A DNA stretch of 64,000 nt from Ephemerocybe angulata (GCA_013368325.1 JAACJK010000163.1:1674001-1738000), one strand, 5' to 3'. Numbered from the stretch's first letter, positions 11,851-25,491 are shown. Notes: generated from the sequence alone by a model not told the origin. Program-made: numbers and translations.

Positions 11851-14399
11851 GGAGAGCCATGACACACCGTGCTGACCCCAGCTCCCGAGCAACCCGAATA
11901 TCCCTCGCTCGTTTTTCATGCGTTTACGTTCTTTTTGGCGGTGTTTTCCTCCTCCGCTGAAGTATCCGCCCCAATCTTCGCTCAGGAACTGCGCAAGCGG
12001 TCATTCAAGCTGTCTGTGTGTGTTTGATGTATGTTGGTAAGCGTGCCGAGACAGGGTCGGGCCAGGGGAATGATATTTTAACGATGTATTTCGGGTGGAC
12101 GGGACGATGGGGAGAAGGTCCGGTTGGGTCCTATGCATCGACGATCGAGAGCATGACATTGGGCCTGGGTGTGTATGTGACATACCGGGTAGCATGGTAA
12201 GATAGTCTGTGTACTGTCTACACATGTTTAATATGCTCTTAATGCATGCAATGTCGCGCAGCATTTGGAATCGCTTTACACATGAATTTGGAGTATTTGG
12301 CGAAATTCAAAACTATGAATCTGGGTGGCAGCGCTGGAAGAGTACTTACCTCTCTCGGTCATACCCCTGAGTCCCACCAAATTACACCCATACCATCTTA
12401 CGGCCTTCAAGTAAGGATTATGCACGTATATTGCCCAAGCGCGTAACCGCGCTTCCGCCGCACCCTACATTCCACGCTCCATCCCCTGGCTCAAAGATTT
12501 CAGCCTTCCCGGTTACTAATATACGTATGATGCATCAGAATGATGAGGTGTGAGCCGAATAAATGTCAAAAGGCTCGGTGGAAACGTGCGATATCGGTGA
12601 AAGGGATGAGCAGGAGTGCCTTGCGAGATCTCGATTGCCATGCATCGAATATTTGAAATTGAAGCGCGGTGGAGGTCTCATGGGCAATGCACACTGTCTG
12701 AAGTATGGGATCTTGGTATTTGCGTTGATCTACGTGGAGGTAGCTTGCATTATCGTTGTTGTCCACGTTGAGCCGCCGGCGCTATCTTGGGCGCTTAATT
12801 TCTCATTCCGAAAATCCTTCAATCTGGGCCATACCCAATCCTTCGCGCGGTCTCACGCGTCAATATACGTAACTAAAACGGTCTATTGGCTATGTAAATA
12901 CACTAAAAGATCCCGATTTGAACCTGGAATTTCGTCCAGGGATCAAGTGCGTGTGTGCCGCGCGCGGTCTGGAAATCTTCGCGTTGAACGTTGGGTACAC
13001 GTAGGGGCCCGGACGTCGGTTATCGGTTGCAGAGCCTACATTAGCGTGTACGTTTAATTATGGCATGTGCCATGATGGTCACTGAGCCTTGTATTTGGCA
13101 CTAGGGGGACCAATGGCCATGCACGTCTAATACTAATAGCGGGCATGTGGGTACACCGTACGCCGGTATGAAATTTCCGTTGTCCTCAAGTGGAGCTATC
13201 TCCTACCCCTACGTACACGCTTGCAGCATAGATTCAATAGCTTGGGCCATTAGAGCATACGAATGACCGGAATATCTCGAGAGCGGGAGGCCGCTGAGCT
13301 TCGGAGCGATGATAAGGAAAGCGGGAAGCCGACGAGCATGGTTTGCTATCCACACACCCGAGATTTCGGAACTCTGGACACCATACATAGTCATTTCACA
13401 CAGATTACTCGGAAAGACTTCTCGGAGTGTAAAATCTCAGCTCAAAGGGTTGCATGCAATTTATTATGGCAATAAAGCGACTACAATAACTAGGCGACAT
13501 AATTTCGCTATTGATACTCTCTATGTCTTTACTCTATCGTTCTACTCTACGAATACGGAATGGTGCAAAGGCTCAAATGCACTACCGCGATTCAAATCTA
13601 CCTGGCGTCCACACGAAGGACTATTCTGAGTGGGCGGCACTGAAACGGAAGGCAGTGAGTGGCGTGATTGGCGTGCCCGTAACAATGGTACGTACGTCGG
13701 GAGGTCAGAACTTAATTGGTTTGGTGGGAGGTCCAGGCTCGTCATGAGCTGGACACCATCGCCTATTAAATTAGAGCTGTCAGTAACGAGACGGATCAGA
13801 CGAGAAGTTATGTTACGCACCATAGATCCCACATGTTGTCCGTCTGAGTGCTTGCGCGCGGTTGTGATGGCCAGTTGCCACTGCTCTGGGTCGCCGGGTG
13901 TGTGGTGAGATTGCCAGCGACGAAAGACGTGCCGTTGAGGGCGCGAGGTACGAGCACAACGTCAGTAAAGGGCTATTAATGAATACAAAATGGATGATCC
14001 ACACCTTAAGCTGGCGATTTGCTCCACCCGGCGCGCACCAATATCCCTCTCGTCACCCCGGCCTCTCCGATCCCGTAGCACCACCGATCGCCAATGCTGG
14101 TAGTTTAACGCCCTGAGCTGCCGAAGTACTTGATACTGTGCTGACTGGGGCGGGCCTGAGGTAAGGGTGGTGTCTGAGTGAGTGGGTGGAGTGAAGGGGA
14201 GCAGCGATGGACTCACGTCAATCCAAGGTCTCTTCAATTTCAGACCTTTAAACCTGCCATACGTTCGAACTCATTAGCGTCGTTAACATAAGTAGCAATA
14301 CGTGGATAGCTTACCTGACACCTAACCGTCAAGACTCGTCATCTAATGCCGGGAATTAGTCATTAGTCAGGACAGTGGAATGGGTGCGAGATTGACATA
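11851..14399. other. 2.5 kb with no recognisable gene
   Basis: There are only scattered short frames. The longest is about 12563-13057 on the plus strand (164 residues), with no motif I recognise. A stretch near 12,910-12,955 resembles a tRNA T-arm, but its loop is too long. The same sequence recurs at +9,757 (21608-24156). Confidence 0.4.
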
Positions 14400-15110
14400 C
14401 TTATCCGGATGTGGGGGCATCTAGGGACTCGGAGGCGTATGGTCAAATTCCAGGACAGATGCGAGACTGCTATGATATTGGCGTCCGATCACCTTGTTGG
14501 CCGTGGCTCCGAGAAAGGTGGGAGAGAGTCGGAAATTCGATTTTTGGGCTTCTGGGAAATGGGGCACGAGTGTTCTACGCCTGCGGTGGTCAGCATGAAG
14601 AAAGCAGGTGATGGGATCTGACTACCTTGAATGCTCGGTCGCTGCGGGAAATTTGGAATTTTGATTTTTGGACTTCCGGGAAATGGGGTGGCCTATACCT
14701 AAGGTGGTCATTGGGAATGGGATCGAAGAGCTGGGCATTGAGACTCACGTCGCAGCGGGATGAAGTGGGTTGGTGTGGCGACGTCTTGAATCTATGCTCC
14801 CGGGAACACGGAAAGCGTACCTATAATCGAGCCGTAAGCGAAACGACGCCCACTAACTATTACTAAGATGACCTGTGGAACTACCTCGCGAGGAGAGAAG
14901 TTTGTGGGGAGTGGCTCGGTTTGGAAAATGCAATGTGGAAGCGAGCGCGCTGGAATTCGGGCAGGATCCAAAATTTGATATTTGGAGTTCCCGCAAACGG
15001 GGGTCCTGTGTCGACGACATGTTAAAACTGCGGCGGGAGGTGGAGTCGACGATCTGGAAACTAACCACGTTTGGTTCACAGCTTGAGGTACCGGTGGGGC
15101 AGTGAGCGAG
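14400..15110 (-). repeat. Repeated exon-like motif (three copies, minus strand)
   Basis: Three related segments at about 14530-14565, 14646-14689 and 14970-15005 share a core that reads on the minus strand roughly CCCCATTTCCCGGAAGTCC followed by AAAAATCAAAATT-like sequence. They are separated by intron-like stretches such as a GTGAGTCTCA donor with AATGACC before a TTAG acceptor. Similar segments occur on the plus strand at 58.5-59.9 kb. Confidence 0.5.
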
Positions 15111-15703
15111 AATGGCTAGATGCGGATGAGGATGAAGCAAGATGGAATGGGAGAGGGGAAATATTGGACTTGGGGTGAATGGAAGTTGTGGAAGAAAGAC
15201 GTCCCGGAATTAATGATATTCTCTGAGGAATCGAACGAGAGGTCCGGCGACCCAACAAACACCGGGAGGGAGACGATCGATCATGAGGTGGCAGGCACGA
15301 GTCGTGTGTTTCCGGATACCGGGAGAACGTCAAAGCCCTTAAGCAAAAGCTAATTGATATACACGTACACTACGTACAGGGTCCGTTGGACTCCAAAGGA
15401 TGAGGCAAGAGGCAAGACAAAAGGATTCACCAGAAAGCAATTCCAACTCCTGCATTTGTCTTGCGCCGTGCTATTCTTTTCACAACACCCCGTCTAGGAG
15501 GTAAGAAGTCAGGAAATTGCTCGACACTTGGAAAGGAGTGATACACGGCACCAATGAGTTTCGCTGTCCGGAGCTAAGCAATATTCAGGGTTCAGAGTCA
15601 GGGTCGCCAAATTGCGCATCAGAGGAAGGCTATTCAAATTTCAAGGTGAGTCGCTGTGAGTCGTGCAATGAAGAGAAGGGCCCCAAAGCCACCTAGAGAA
15701 TTA

Positions 15704-15734
15704 TATTCACCTCAAGTGCCAGTTGAGATGAATA
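15704..15734. repeat. 31-bp hairpin element, locus 1
   Basis: TATTCA/TGAATA arms continue inward through CCTCAA/TTGAGA around a GTGCCAG loop. The stem extends outward through AATTCTCTA-type sequence on both sides (about 15693-15746). The same fold with compensating changes occurs at 57842-57872. Confidence 0.6.
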
Positions 15735-15964
15735 TCAATTCTCTAGAATAGCGAGAGGGAAGGGAGAGGAACTTCAGTTGCGAGGAGGAACATACCATCA
15801 TCATCACAACATAACAGATCCCGGGGAATGGAGAGTCAAGACCCGAAGGTCCGAGGTCCGAGACAGGCAGAATGGGATGAATAAGTTGCTGACGAGGCGG
15901 TACACAGTGAATGCGTTCAACAAAACACGGTCGCGTTGCATGCACGGGACCAAGCTCAGGGAGG

Positions 15965-15972
15965 TATATATA
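15965..15972 (+). promoter_or_regulatory. TATA-like box without a clear gene
   Basis: TATATATA followed by about 150 bp of C/T-rich sequence, like other core promoters in this window. No protein gene can be built downstream before the 3' end of VPS36 copy 2, which is transcribed towards it. The same site recurs at 25722-25729. Confidence 0.3.
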
Positions 15973-16417
15973 CCGGTGTGCACACCATATCCCATCACTC
16001 GTCCTTATCCCCAAACCCTGCCCATACGCGCTCGTCTCTCCCATCCTCCTCCACTCTGCCACCCACGTCAAGCCGAGACTCCCCTTCCTCTTGATGACCG
16101 GGGCAACATAGTCTTCCGTTCACCAGTTTCCCGCTACATACAAGAAGTGGATGAGTACCTTGCTACGTCGCCCGTTCAGTCACGCACCGTAGAGTACTCG
16201 CCGCCGTAGAATAGCCCGGTCTCGCTTCCGTACAACCTGTAGTAGATAGATTTTGGCTGAATATACCGAGACCTCAGAATACCGAACCTACGCACCTGCA
16301 CCCGACGTTTGAAAGTGAAAAACTTGCGATTTTTTTCACCTTTTTGCCTCCATTTGGCAATCCGAGGCCTCGAAAAGGAAATTCAGGGTCGATGCCCCCA
16401 CGCATGTCCAGCGGCTA

Positions 16418-18155
16418 TCAGCCATCGATGAACAGGTTCGGCCACCAGCGCACTCCTCCCCCACAGACAATTGCACACTGCCCTACATCATCCCTACATA
16501 CACCACCCTCCCTTTCGCAATCCTCCACCATCTCCTTACATAAACTGACCGACATCCCCGCCTCGTTGCTACCTTCCATATCCAACTCCATCTCCAGCGC
16601 GATTTCCAGCGTTGTGCGACTACCGTGCATCACTAAAAACCCAGCCAGCCGTGCAGAGAACGCACTCGCGCTGTACGGGGGAGTGTGCAGTACGGTCAAC
16701 CCAGAAGCAAATTTCCTCGTGCTCACTTGAGGTGTTGTATACTGCGGCAGCAGGGGGATAACCTGCAGAAACGTCGCAGGAGGGATGAGGGCGACCCCTC
16801 TCGCGCGGTTCCACCCGCCCCAGACTTCATCGAGCGCCACAATGCCTTTGTCGCGCATTAGGCCCGCTTGGAGAACTTTGGCGAGCTCGCGTGCGAGCTC
16901 TTCGTGCCATCGCCGCTCGTCCTTCGTCATATCTTGCGTCACAGGCGCGTTGTCGATGTGCAGACCGAGTTGGGTGAGGGAGGATCGAATGAACGTCGCT
17001 TCTTCGGGCTCATCCTGCGTACAGTGAGGATGGTATGCAAAAAATGCTGGAGAGAACGTACGTTTGTACTCGAGGCTGCTGCTGTCAACTTGTCGTTGAG
17101 TTCCGCTGCGAGGTGAACCATGTCTTTCGCTTTGACCATGAGGGCTTCCAAGTCCTGCAGCGCGTCGTGCATGCTCGTCTCGCGTTCCTGTACGGAGTTC
17201 TCTACCGTTCTCAGAATACCCGCTGCGTACAAAGGGTAAGAAATCCGGAATGCTTCACAAACTTTCACTCACAAATTCCAACGCTCCGGTTTACGCCTCC
17301 GCGGTCGGCTGTGGCTGCCTTACTCTCCCATACTTTGCCATTCAAGCTCGTCTTTAGCGCCCCATATATCGCTTTATCACCTCCCTTTCTAAAGCTAACC
17401 TTGATCAGCATGTCGCCTTCCTCGTCGTTGTCAGGGGAATGAGGCCTCGACACCGGCGCAGACTGGAGCTCCCTGCGAGAGGGTCGGCGCGGCAGGTCAG
17501 TTTCGCAGAGTTCGCAGGTACGGAGAGAAGGGTGGTTGAGGAAGGTACACGCTGGGCATGGAACTGGGTCTTTGGAAGATCGCGGAACGGAGGACCCAGC
17601 GAAGCCGGACGCCGGAAGTGACGAAGAGAGGTGAGTAGCTGAACTTCCCTGTTCTGGGTCGTCAGAGGCGTCTCGCGGGACACCACATAGACCACAGATA
17701 CGAGCTGCGGAAGGACTGAAGCCTGGAGAGTTGCGGTTACCGCAAACCTGACATTCCCATATTGAAGGTGCGTGCTCATCGTTCGATTCGGATGAGACGT
17801 CGCCTGCCAGGTATACGGTTACCTTTGGAGACGATGTGAATAACCCAGCGTAGTAATCGGTTCTTGAGACGTGAGAGAGGTCGATGGAGAAGGAGCAACT
17901 GTCTGGCTTTGGGCCATCCACGTAGAACAGGCGATGGCTGGTGATATATGCTGTTCCCGATTGATGACGAGGCGATTTCTGTTGGCTACATTGTTAGTTT
18001 GCGTGAATAGATCTGTGTCTTTGGGAGGAACTTGGGCCTTACCCATCGTATATCCCAACATTATCTTGAGATCCCAAAAGGTCTTCATCGTCATATAGGA
18101 GCGCCTGGATGGGTATGGTCCCGTCGATAGCTTGGCTAAACCGTTTCAATGACAT
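16418..18155 (-). CDS. VPS36: VPS36, ESCRT-II subunit (copy 2, chimera of B and A)
   Basis: Exons: 18155-18043, 17985-17273, 17222-17062, 17014-16418, giving 527 residues in a closed frame with the same domains as copy 1 (split GLUE, two NZF fingers, EAP30 region). Its 5' part matches copy 1 and its 3' part matches copy 3, with the switch between 17312 and 17450. The third exon has one more Ala codon than copy 1, as in copy 3. It ends in a short tail (GGGVRWWPNLFIDG) without the local duplication seen in copy 1, which is closer to the tail expected for the family. It is probably functional if transcribed; its upstream region is identical to that of copy 1. Confidence 0.92.
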
Positions 18156-18208
18156 AGAGGTGACGGAGGCAGAGGAGTTGCAATCGGGTCAGGGGCATTC
18201 GCCTCTAT

Positions 18209-20577
18209 TTGTACATGTTACGATCTGGCGTTATCGGCGGAAGGACGAGGCTGCCTGCTGCCCTTCCCTTCGCCGTCCATGAGCATCGTCGCCCTCCTTC
18301 GCCACCCTCCCAAGCGATGTCATTGGCTCCCAAGGACCGCTCGACCTCGATTTGTCTCCCACGCGCCCCTTGGAATCGCCCTCTCGCTCCACTTCACCGC
18401 CTTCACGACGACACCTCTGCGGCTCAAGATATGCGGCCAGCACCAAAACATGCACTTTATTCTAGTCTAACCCGTGCAAGATCTTCACTACCTACGCGCC
18501 TACGGTCCCAATTCAAGCTCCCATCGTGCCCAGCCCCCTCTGCTAGCGCGCAAATCGCGTCCAGTTTCGTTTTGGATGGTTCAGCAGCTGCACCAGTCAC
18601 ATCCGATTATCACCACTGGGTTCCTGCCAACGATTTCGTGAGTCCCCAGTTATCAGGCACCAAGATCGACCTCTACTCACATCGATTACCCTGTAGAATT
18701 GCCCTCTCGCAATCGGGATGTACGAGACGACGAGGAAAACGGCTCAATTTCTCGCGCTGTGACTAGCGCCCTGACTCCAAAAGCGGCACAGATAGGACGA
18801 ACACCCCTACGGTCCCATCTCAGCATCCCACCCATCGCACTTCCGTACCAAATCCGCTTCTGACGCACCTACGAGGTCAGTACATCGTTTTTTGATAGCG
18901 CCAAGGTGTACTCACCAAGAAAAAGGACTCTTGCAGGCGATCCCAACCTTGGATGCAACGTCACGGGTTTCGCAGCAAGAACATGCACTGAATCCCGATT
19001 CCGAACCAGGTCAGCATTTCTCTCTAGTCCCGAATGTAGCTGTACTCACAGCTTTGATGCAGCCTCGCTCGATTACGCCCCAGCCACGAAGCGCAAGTGT
19101 CAGGCATGCGCATATGCCGCTCGAAGATTGGGATCCGCCCCAGAAACAACGATTACGTCTACACAAAGGTCAGTCTTCGTACGGTCCGTCAAAGGATCGT
19201 GTCCTTACACCCCTGTGACCAGAATATCGCCCCTCAGCCGACGCGATCCTCCGACTTCGGACACACGATCCTGCGCCAGCCCCACGGGATTCGCCCTGGC
19301 CTAGGCATGTGTGCTCGTCTCATCCCGAAGGACTACAAGAGCCTGTACGATCCGCCTGCGGCACCAGAGGTCAGTATCTCGATCCAATCCCAAATTAATG
19401 CTTACCCTCAACAGAGACTTCACCACCAACCAACGGCCTGAAGACCTGTCCCCACACCGATACCACACCCTCCGCCGCTCGCCTCAACACCCGAAGACGG
19501 CGAACGTTCCACCTGCCGCGATCCGGCGTCAAGGACCTTCGCGAGCGATCACTGGGCTTTCCCGTGCTCGAGGAAGCGTGCAACACACGCTGAATGGTGG
19601 TGGATGGCACGGAGTTGTGCTTGGTCCACAGGTTAGTCCCTCTTTCGAATGGCAGAAAGCGCGTACTCACCATTTCCACCCAGAACGAAGACACCAGCGT
19701 GGGTTTGCGAGCGTAATCTACGCCCGCGGCGCGTACTGTGGCCTGAGAAGTGTGGGATGCCGAAGGTGTGATGATACTGGATATCAGAACCTGGTCAGTA
19801 TGTCGCTCCCCTCAGAATACGCCTGGACTCACGATATACAGGCTGTACGACCTCCGCCCGGTCCGGTTCCCATCACTCGCTCGACATCCCAGCACCCATG
19901 AATCGGCGCCGAAGGTGTAGCCTGGCGATGCACGAGGGTGCTCGCGCATTGCGGACGTCCGGGGGCGCGTCTTCACACAACAAGCAGAGTGCCGTGGTCG
20001 TTGAGAACTGCCGGAGGGCGGAATTGGGAGAGATACTGGATAGTCAGTATTTCGCTTCCTTTAGTTAAACCGAAGCTTGACTCACGATGCACAGGTTCTC
20101 TGACCCCGCCTGCGCCTACGATCCCCGGCACTCACGACATCCCCTCAGCCAAGAATCGACGCCGAAGACCTGGCCTGGCGGCGCTTTCGCACCGTGGACG
20201 CCCGGCGGCGCGTGTTCGCGCATCGGGCAGAGTGTCGTCGTCATTGGGACCTGCGGGGTGGTATATGGGACCTGGTCAGTATTTCACTTCCCCTAAAATG
20301 GAGTACACACTCACCATGTGCACGCTGCCTGCGCCTGCGATCTCCAGCACTGAATCGACGTCCCAGCGGCCACCAGTCGACGTCGAAGATCAGGCCTAGC
20401 GATGAGAGGGCGGTCCGTCAGGCGTGCAGCGTTGGGGTGGGGGAGGACACGGCTGAGCTGAAACGAGGTGAGTGTCTAGCAATAACTGAATCGAGGCAGT
20501 GTACTCACTTTTACCCTTCGTCGCAGCTAGTGCCATGCACGTTGCGCCCAATCGTCCGCGCACCCTAATCGACCATT
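18209..20577 (+). other. Intron-dense tract, second copy
   Basis: Duplicate of 8453-10820 carried by unit 2 of the tandem duplication. By eye it is identical except for one added T near 18,890. Confidence 0.45.
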
Positions 20578-20606
20578 TACTCAGCGCCGAGCGGCGGCCG
20601 GTATTG

Positions 20607-21607
20607 ACGTGGGGTGATTAACTGGCACCGTCAAGATCGTGGTGCTTTGTATACCTACCGGGGGCAGGTCAATGTCGAGCTATTTGAAAAGGCAAAGGTT
20701 AGTCTAGCCTTTTTAAACGAATCTTGGGGTGTGCTGACCTTCGATCTGTAGAACAGATGGTGCAAATGAGAGCTATGTAAAGGGTTAGTTTCAGTATAGC
20801 ATAGATACCATGGTGTACTACGTACCTCTGAATGAAACGGATTTTCTTTCTTATGTGCACGGCTAGGTGCCTTGTATCTGAAGCGGTCAGGTTAGTGGTG
20901 CGACTTCAGAGATTGGATGGATGACTTACTCTTTGCTTAAAGTGAAGCCATAGCGACGTAGACCACGGCGAAGGGGATCGTTGAAGCTTACTGAGGCGAG
21001 GGGAGGCGGACGCGTTCTATTGAGGCGTAGATGGAGTGTAAGTGGGCCAGGATTTTTAATGATCAAAAGGATGGGGTACTGACCGACCAAGCTTTGAGCT
21101 CTAAAGTCTGAAATGGTGTCGTTGAATGTGAGTAAGGCGGATTAGAGGAAAGAAATACAATCGCGCTCACCGTAATGATAGCGCAGAAAGCAATCTGAGA
21201 CTGAGTGCAATATGGTCAGTGAGAGGTTGTAAAGAAAGGGATTGTGACTTACGAGCTGGGACGGTGGTGGTCAGAGCGACGTGTCAACTGGTAACGAAAG
21301 GATGAGTTGCCCGTGAGGATGGCATCAAAATTTACCCGGACCATAGGACCAGACTCACCAAACGGCGCTGAGCTCATCGTCGTCGAGGACGGCGAAGACG
21401 ACGAGCAAAGCAGGGTGGCGAACTCGTGCAATGTAATACACTGTGTGTAGAGAGTAAATTTGATGATAGAGAATGAAAGAGGATGTGGTGAAGAGGGAAT
21501 GTGGAATGAGAGGGAAACCCCGCTGAGGAGGATGAGGAACGACCATCTCGCTCCCCCACTTATATATCCCATCCCCACTCCCCCATTCTCTCACCACTTC
21601 GGGTCTC
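20607..21607 (-). other. Intron-dense tract with TATA box, second copy
   Basis: Duplicate of 10850-11850 in unit 2; the TATA box is at about 21560-21568 on the minus strand. Confidence 0.35.
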
Positions 21608-24156
21608 GGAGAGCCATGACACACCGTGCTGACCCCAGCTCCCGAGCAACCCGAATATCCCTCGCTCGTTTTTCATGCGTTTACGTTCTTTTTGGCGGTG
21701 TTTTCCTCCTCCGCTGAAGTATCCGCCCCAATCTTCGCTCAGGAACTGCGCAAGCGGTCATTCAAGCTGTCTGTGTGTGTTTGATGTATGTTGGTAAGCG
21801 TGCCGAGACAGGGTCGGGCCAGGGGAATGATATTTTAACGATGTATTTCGGGTGGACGGGACGATGGGGAGAAGGTCCGGTTGGGTCCTATGCATCGACG
21901 ATCGAGAGCATGACATTGGGCCTGGGTGTGTATGTGACATACCGGGTAGCATGGTAAGATAGTCTGTGTACTGTCTACACATGTTTAATATGCTCTTAAT
22001 GCATGCAATGTCGCGCAGCATTTGGAATCGCTTTACACATGAATTTGGAGTATTTGGCGAAATTCAAAACTATGAATCTGGGTGGCAGCGCTGGAAGAGT
22101 ACTTACCTCTCTCGGTCATACCCCTGAGTCCCACCAAATTACACCCATACCATCTTACGGCCTTCAAGTAAGGATTATGCACGTATATTGCCCAAGCGCG
22201 TAACCGCGCTTCCGCCGCACCCTACATTCCACGCTCCATCCCCTGGCTCAAAGATTTCAGCCTTCCCGGTTACTAATATACGTATGATGCATCAGAATGA
22301 TGAGGTGTGAGCCGAATAAATGTCAAAAGGCTCGGTGGAAACGTGCGATATCGGTGAAAGGGATGAGCAGGAGTGCCTTGCGAGATCTCGATTGCCATGC
22401 ATCGAATATTTGAAATTGAAGCGCGGTGGAGGTCTCATGGGCAATGCACACTGTCTGAAGTATGGGATCTTGGTATTTGCGTTGATCTACGTGGAGGTAG
22501 CTTGCATTATCGTTGTTGTCCACGTTGAGCCGCCGGCGCTATCTTGGGCGCTTAATTTCTCATTCCGAAAATCCTTCAATCTGGGCCATACCCAATCCTT
22601 CGCGCGGTCTCACGCGTCAATATACGTAACTAAAACGGTCTATTGGCTATGTAAATACACTAAAAGATCCCGATTTGAACCTGGAATTTCGTCCAGGGAT
22701 CAAGTGCGTGTGTGCCGCGCGCGGTCTGGAAATCTTCGCGTTGAACGTTGGGTACACGTAGGGGCCCGGACGTCGGTTATCGGTTGCAGAGCCTACATTA
22801 GCGTGTACGTTTAATTATGGCATGTGCCATGATGGTCACTGAGCCTTGTATTTGGCACTAGGGGGACCAATGGCCATGCACGTCTAATACTAATAGCGGG
22901 CATGTGGGTACACCGTACGCCGGTATGAAATTTCCGTTGTCCTCAAGTGGAGCTATCTCCTACCCCTACGTACACGCTTGCAGCATAGATTCAATAGCTT
23001 GGGCCATTAGAGCATACGAATGACCGGAATATCTCGAGAGCGGGAGGCCGCTGAGCTTCGGAGCGATGATAAGGAAAGCGGGAAGCCGACGAGCATGGTT
23101 TGCTATCCACACACCCGAGATTTCGGAACTCTGGACACCATACATAGTCATTTCACACAGATTACTCGGAAAGACTTCTCGGAGTGTAAAATCTCAGCTC
23201 AAAGGGTTGCATGCAATTTATTATGGCAATAAAGCGACTACAATAACTAGGCGACATAATTTCGCTATTGATACTCTCTATGTCTTTACTCTATCGTTCT
23301 ACTCTACGAATACGGAATGGTGCAAAGGCTCAAATGCACTACCGCGATTCAAATCTACCTGGCGTCCACACGAAGGACTATTCTGAGTGGGCGGCACTGA
23401 AACGGAAGGCAGTGAGTGGCGTGATTGGCGTGCCCGTAACAATGGTACGTACGTCGGGAGGTCAGAACTTAATTGGTTTGGTGGGAGGTCCAGGCTCGTC
23501 ATGAGCTGGACACCATCGCCTATTAAATTAGAGCTGTCAGTAACGAGACGGATCAGACGAGAAGTTATGTTACGCACCATAGATCCCACATGTTGTCCGT
23601 CTGAGTGCTTGCGCGCGGTTGTGATGGCCAGTTGCCACTGCTCTGGGTCGCCGGGTGTGTGGTGAGATTGCCAGCGACGAAAGACGTGCCGTTGAGGGCG
23701 CGAGGTACGAGCACAACGTCAGTAAAGGGCTATTAATGAATACAAAATGGATGATCCACACCTTAAGCTGGCGATTTGCTCCACCCGGCGCGCACCAATA
23801 TCCCTCTCGTCACCCCGGCCTCTCCGATCCCGTAGCACCACCGATCGCCAATGCTGGTAGTTTAACGCCCTGAGCTGCCGAAGTACTTGATACTGTGCTG
23901 ACTGGGGCGGGCCTGAGGTAAGGGTGGTGTCTGAGTGAGTGGGTGGAGTGAAGGGGAGCAGCGATGGACTCACGTCAATCCAAGGTCTCTTCAATTTCAG
24001 ACCTTTAAACCTGCCATACGTTCGAACTCATTAGCGTCGTTAACATAAGTAGCAATACGTGGATAGCTTACCTGACACCTAACCGTCAAGACTCGTCATC
24101 TAATGCCGGGAATTAGTCATTAGTCAGGACAGTGGAATGGGTGCGAGATTGACATA

Positions 24157-24867
24157 CTTATCCGGATGTGGGGGCATCTAGGGACTCGGAGGCGTATGGT
24201 CAAATTCCAGGACAGATGCGAGACTGCTATGATATTGGCGTCCGATCACCTTGTTGGCCGTGGCTCCGAGAAAGGTGGGAGAGAGTCGGAAATTCGATTT
24301 TTGGGCTTCTGGGAAATGGGGCACGAGTGTTCTACGCCTGCGGTGGTCAGCATGAAGAAAGCAGGTGATGGGATCTGACTACCTTGAATGCTCGGTCGCT
24401 GCGGGAAATTTGGAATTTTGATTTTTGGACTTCCGGGAAATGGGGTGGCCTATACCTAAGGTGGTCATTGGGAATGGGATCGAAGAGCTGGGCATTGAGA
24501 CTCACGTCGCAGCGGGATGAAGTGGGTTGGTGTGGCGACGTCTTGAATCTATGCTCCCGGGAACACGGAAAGCGTACCTATAATCGAGCCGTAAGCGAAA
24601 CGACGCCCACTAACTATTACTAAGATGACCTGTGGAACTACCTCGCGAGGAGAGAAGTTTGTGGGGAGTGGCTCGGTTTGGAAAATGCAATGTGGAAGCG
24701 AGCGCGCTGGAATTCGGGCAGGATCCAAAATTTGATATTTGGAGTTCCCGCAAACGGGGGTCCTGTGTCGACGACATGTTAAAACTGCGGCGGGAGGTGG
24801 AGTCGACGATCTGGAAACTAACCACGTTTGGTTCACAGCTTGAGGTACCGGTGGGGCAGTGAGCGAG
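24157..24867 (-). repeat. Repeated exon-like motif, second copy
   Basis: Duplicate of 14400-15110 in unit 2 of the tandem duplication. Confidence 0.5.
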
Positions 24868-25460
24868 AATGGCTAGATGCGGATGAGGATGAAGCAAGAT
24901 GGAATGGGAGAGGGGAAATATTGGACTTGGGGTGAATGGAAGTTGTGGAAGAAAGACGTCCCGGAATTAATGATATTCTCTGAGGAATCGAACGAGAGGT
25001 CCGGCGACCCAACAAACACCGGGAGGGAGACGATCGATCATGAGGTGGCAGGCACGAGTCGTGTGTTTCCGGATACCGGGAGAACGTCAAAGCCCTTAAG
25101 CAAAAGCTAATTGATATACACGTACACTACGTACAGGGTCCGTTGGACTCCAAAGGATGAGGCAAGAGGCAAGACAAAAGGATTCACCAGAAAGCAATTC
25201 CAACTCCTGCATTTGTCTTGCGCCGTGCTATTCTTTTCACAACACCCCGTCTAGGAGGTAAGAAGTCAGGAAATTGCTCGACACTTGGAAAGGAGTGATA
25301 CACGGCACCAATGAGTTTCGCTGTCCGGAGCTAAGCAATATTCAGGGTTCAGAGTCAGGGTCGCCAAATTGCGCATCAGAGGAAGGCTATTCAAATTTCA
25401 AGGTGAGTCGCTGTGAGTCGTGCAATGAAGAGAAGGGCCCCAAAGCCACCTAGAGAATTA

Positions 25461-25491
25461 TATTCACCTCAAGTGCCAGTTGAGATGAATA
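25461..25491. repeat. 31-bp hairpin element, locus 2 (duplicate)
   Basis: Identical to locus 1; it is carried by unit 2 of the tandem duplication. Confidence 0.6.

Larger units (their letters stand above)
7556..17311. repeat. Large tandem duplication, unit 1 (~9.76 kb)
   Basis: First unit of a direct tandem repeat with a period of 9,756-9,757 bp. It runs from inside VPS36 copy 1, through an ~8 kb spacer, into VPS36 copy 2. By eye it matches unit 2 base for base over the spacer, apart from one extra T near 18,890 in unit 2. The boundaries are set by where copy 2 switches from type B to type A sequence, so they are uncertain by about 140 bp. Confidence 0.9.

Noticed and set aside
12905..12960. 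Possible tRNA on the minus strand (GGTTCAAATC T-loop-like string)
   Set aside because: The only 5-bp stem around it leaves an 11-base loop, and no matching acceptor, D or anticodon arms are present.
12563..13057. 164-residue plus-strand open frame in the spacer
   Set aside because: No start context, domain or intron structure, and odd composition; it is kept only as part of the unannotated stretch.
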